From NCBI GenBank assembly GCA_947178015.1, contig CAMWWW010000018.1, positions 1 through 14,655 of the forward strand: 14,655 bases of DNA, written 5' to 3'. The translations under genes and the position numbers were made by a program. Below are positions 13,576 to 14,655 of this stretch, one piece after another. The DNA comes from an uncultured Clostridia bacterium. GTDB taxonomy: Bacteria; Bacillota; Clostridia; Lachnospirales; Lachnospiraceae. The first letter of the stretch is position 1. Each line of letters opens with the position of its first letter. Below the pieces are notes generated by a model. The model made no database searches and was not told where the DNA came from. It saw nothing but the letters and a program-made list of their open reading frames with translations.

Positions 13576-13794
13576 ATGTCAAAAGCAGATGTAATAGAAA
13601 TAGAAGGAACAGTGATTGAGAAACTGCCCAATGCCATGTTTCAGGTGCGGCTGGAAAATGGGCATCAGGTGCTTGCCCATATCAGCGGTAAGCTGCGCAT
13701 GAATTATATCCGTATCCTGCCGGGGGATAAGGTGACGATTGAGCTGTCCCCATATGATTTGTCCAAGGGAAGAATTATTTGGAGAGATAAATAA
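13576..13794 (+). CDS. infA: Translation initiation factor IF-1
   Basis: IF-1 binds the 30S A site during initiation and works with IF-2 and IF-3. The 72-residue product is one S1/OB-fold domain, nearly identical in pattern to the family: IEIEGTVIEKLPNAMFQVRLENG (8-30), AHISGKLRMNYIRILPGDKV (34-53), and ELSPYDLSKGRI. GAGGTGA at 13566-13572 overlaps the stop of the preceding KOW gene and serves as the ribosome binding site. A 104-nt spacer with a new promoter separates it from rpmJ. Confidence 0.98.
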   Translation: MSKADVIEIEGTVIEKLPNAMFQVRLENGHQVLAHISGKLRMNYIRILPGDKVTIELSPYDLSKGRIIWRDK

Positions 13795-13834
13795 GGACAG
13801 CGGAAAAGATAGGGAGAAGTTAGGAAAAAAGTGC

Positions 13835-13863
13835 TTGCCATCTTTAAAGGTTGGTGCTATAAT
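13835..13863 (+). promoter_or_regulatory. Predicted promoter with extended -10 before rpmJ
   Basis: TTGCCA (13835-13840) and a perfect TATAAT (13858-13863) have the ideal 17-bp spacing, and TG at 13855-13856 gives an extended -10 (TGCTATAAT). Transcription would begin near 13870, about 29 nt before the rpmJ start. It is the best promoter match in the window. It would let rpmJ, rpsM and the following alpha-cluster genes be transcribed apart from the spc cluster. Read-through from upstream is not excluded. Confidence 0.8.
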
Positions 13864-13898
13864 CATAATTGGACTTTTTTGGAAGGGAGGTTTTTTCT

Positions 13899-14012
13899 GT
13901 GAAGGTTAGATCGTCAGTAAAGCCTATTTGCGAAAAATGCAAAATTATTAAGAGAAAAGGAAGCATCAGAGTAATCTGTGAGAATCCGAAGCACAAGCAG
14001 AGACAGGGTTAA
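13899..14012 (+). CDS. rpmJ: 50S ribosomal protein L36, zinc-binding (bL36)
   Basis: L36 is the smallest 50S protein and stabilises 23S rRNA folding at a late assembly step. The 37-residue product reads KVRSSVKPICEKCKIIKRKG after the start and has the zinc ribbon C11, C14, C27, H32 with the ending CENPKHKQRQG. The start is GTG with GGGAGG at 13885-13890 and an 8-nt gap. It is the first gene downstream of its own predicted promoter and lies between infA and rpsM, as in most Firmicutes. Confidence 0.97.
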   Translation: MKVRSSVKPICEKCKIIKRKGSIRVICENPKHKQRQG

Positions 14013-14261
14013 TCTGTCTGGATTGTGTCAAAATTAGTATGCGGCTGCAGCGATGAATGAGGAACCACTAGGGTAAGTTGTTCATTGCTATGAAATAAAA
14101 AATATTCAGGTAAGCAGATGAGGCGCACAACATTTCGACGTTTGAAAAAACGGGCTGCGTGTAGTCATGCTTGCCGCAGTGCGGTTTGCAGACATACCGA
14201 TGCAGGCGGCACATTCAGGTATATATGGAGATATATTGAAAAGAAAGATGGAGGTACACAC
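14013..14261 (+). promoter_or_regulatory. Long rpmJ-rpsM spacer with candidate regulatory RNA
   Basis: This 249-nt spacer is by far the longest between ribosomal genes here. AGACAG (14001-14006) and CTGTCT (14014-14019) form a hairpin across the rpmJ stop. GCGATGAAT (14050-14058) pairs with GTTCATTGC (14080-14088) through nine pairs with two G-U. Further on, CCGC/GCGG (14174-14177 with 14181-14184) competes with GCCGC/GCGGC (14173-14177 with 14206-14210), giving two exclusive folds. ATATAT arms at 14221-14226 and 14231-14236 precede the rpsM ribosome binding site. An autoregulatory leader, as known for the E. coli alpha operon with S4, is possible but unproven. Confidence 0.5.
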
Positions 14262-14630
14262 ATGGCTCGTATTTCTGGTGTAGATTTGCCAAGAGAAAAA
14301 CGTGTAGAAATCGGATTAACTTATATCTATGGCATTGGAAGAGCAAGCTCGAACCGTATCCTTAAGGAAGCAAAAGTAAGCCCGGATACCCGCGTCAGAG
14401 ATCTGACAGACGACGAGGTAAAAAGGATCAGCTCCGTGATCGACGAGACACAGGTGGTAGAGGGTGATCTGAGAAGAGAGATCGCTATGAATATCAAGAG
14501 ACTTCAGGAGATCGGATGCTACAGAGGGATTCGTCACAGAAAGGGACTTCCTGTCCGCGGTCAGAAGACAAAGACCAATGCAAGAACAAGAAAAGGCCCT
14601 AAGAAAACTGTTGCAAATAAGAAAAAGTAA
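14262..14630 (+). CDS. rpsM: 30S ribosomal protein S13 (uS13)
   Basis: S13 is in the 30S head, pairs with S19 and contacts the P-site tRNA and the large subunit through intersubunit bridges. From ATG at 14262 the product is 122 residues, starting MARISGVDLPREKRVEIGLTY, with the helical LTYIYGIGRASSNRIL segment and the basic tail GIRHRKGLPVRGQKTKTNARTRKGPKKT. The frame stays open upstream to 14118, but those 48 residues are not S13-like and GGAGG at 14250-14254 gives a 7-nt gap to this ATG. It is the first gene of the alpha cluster proper. Confidence 0.98.
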   Translation: MARISGVDLPREKRVEIGLTYIYGIGRASSNRILKEAKVSPDTRVRDLTDDEVKRISSVIDETQVVEGDLRREIAMNIKRLQEIGCYRGIRHRKGLPVRGQKTKTNARTRKGPKKTVANKKK

Positions 14631-14644
14631 TTAGGAACCCATAA

Positions 14645-14650
14645 GGGAGG
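14645..14650 (+). promoter_or_regulatory. Ribosome binding site of the next gene (expected rpsK)
   Basis: GGGAGG stands 5 nt before the window end with no start codon yet. Given the gene order, the following gene, just outside the window, is expected to be rpsK (S11). This is inferred from position only. Confidence 0.6.
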
Positions 14651-14655
14651 TTAGT

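Noticed and set aside
14118..14261. 48-residue N-terminal extension of S13
   Set aside because: The extension is unlike S13, while ATG at 14262 has a proper Shine-Dalgarno sequence and gives the canonical MARISGVDLP start.
1484..14537. Many minus-strand and alternate-frame open frames within the ribosomal genes
   Set aside because: They all lie inside strongly conserved genes, lack ribosome binding sites and show no recognisable protein families.
1..14655. CRISPR arrays, tRNA or rRNA genes, transposase genes
   Set aside because: None was recognised by reading; the repeats at 1-660 are inverted and palindromic, not regularly spaced direct repeats.

Overview
The window is the core ribosomal-protein locus (S10, spc and start of alpha clusters) of a Gram-positive anaerobe of the class Clostridia, most probably a Lachnospiraceae member. 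This rests on the protein sequences, the Firmicutes gene order, AGGAGG-type ribosome binding sites before nearly every gene, a zinc-binding short S14, and a small KOW-domain gene between map and infA. No species is named because nothing here decides it. All recognised genes lie on the + strand.

Layout. Positions 1-770 hold no credible gene. They carry two complete palindromic elements of about 142 bp (197-339 and 498-639) and half of a third cut by the window start (1-69 or 1-76); all belong to one repeat family. A promoter (790-817) then drives a ~225-nt leader with a multi-branched RNA fold, followed by the S10 cluster: rpsJ, rplC, rplD, rplW, rplB, rpsS, rplV, rpsC, rplP, rpmC, rpsQ. The spc cluster follows: rplN, rplX, rplE, rpsN (zinc type), rpsH, rplF, rplR, rpsE, rpmD, rplO, secY. 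Next come adk, map, a KOW-domain gene and infA. A second promoter with an extended -10 (13835-13863) lies just before rpmJ. After rpmJ a 249-nt spacer with competing hairpins leads to rpsM, and the window ends on the ribosome binding site of the next gene, expected to be rpsK.

How the genes work together. The ribosomal proteins build both subunits. SecY is the membrane channel for exported proteins. Adenylate kinase balances adenine nucleotides. Methionine aminopeptidase trims the N-termini of new proteins. IF-1 acts in initiation. Many genes are a few to about 30 nt apart, and three junctions share a TAATG stop/start (rplD-rplW, rpsC-rplP, rplO-secY), so translational coupling is likely. Longer spacers (rpsJ-rplC, rplW-rplB, rpsQ-rplN, secY-adk, rpmJ-rpsM) each contain a hairpin.

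The coding part is ordinary and highly conserved. The parts worth a second look are non-coding: the palindromic repeats whose arms differ between copies but remain self-complementary, the rpsJ leader RNA, and the rpsM leader.
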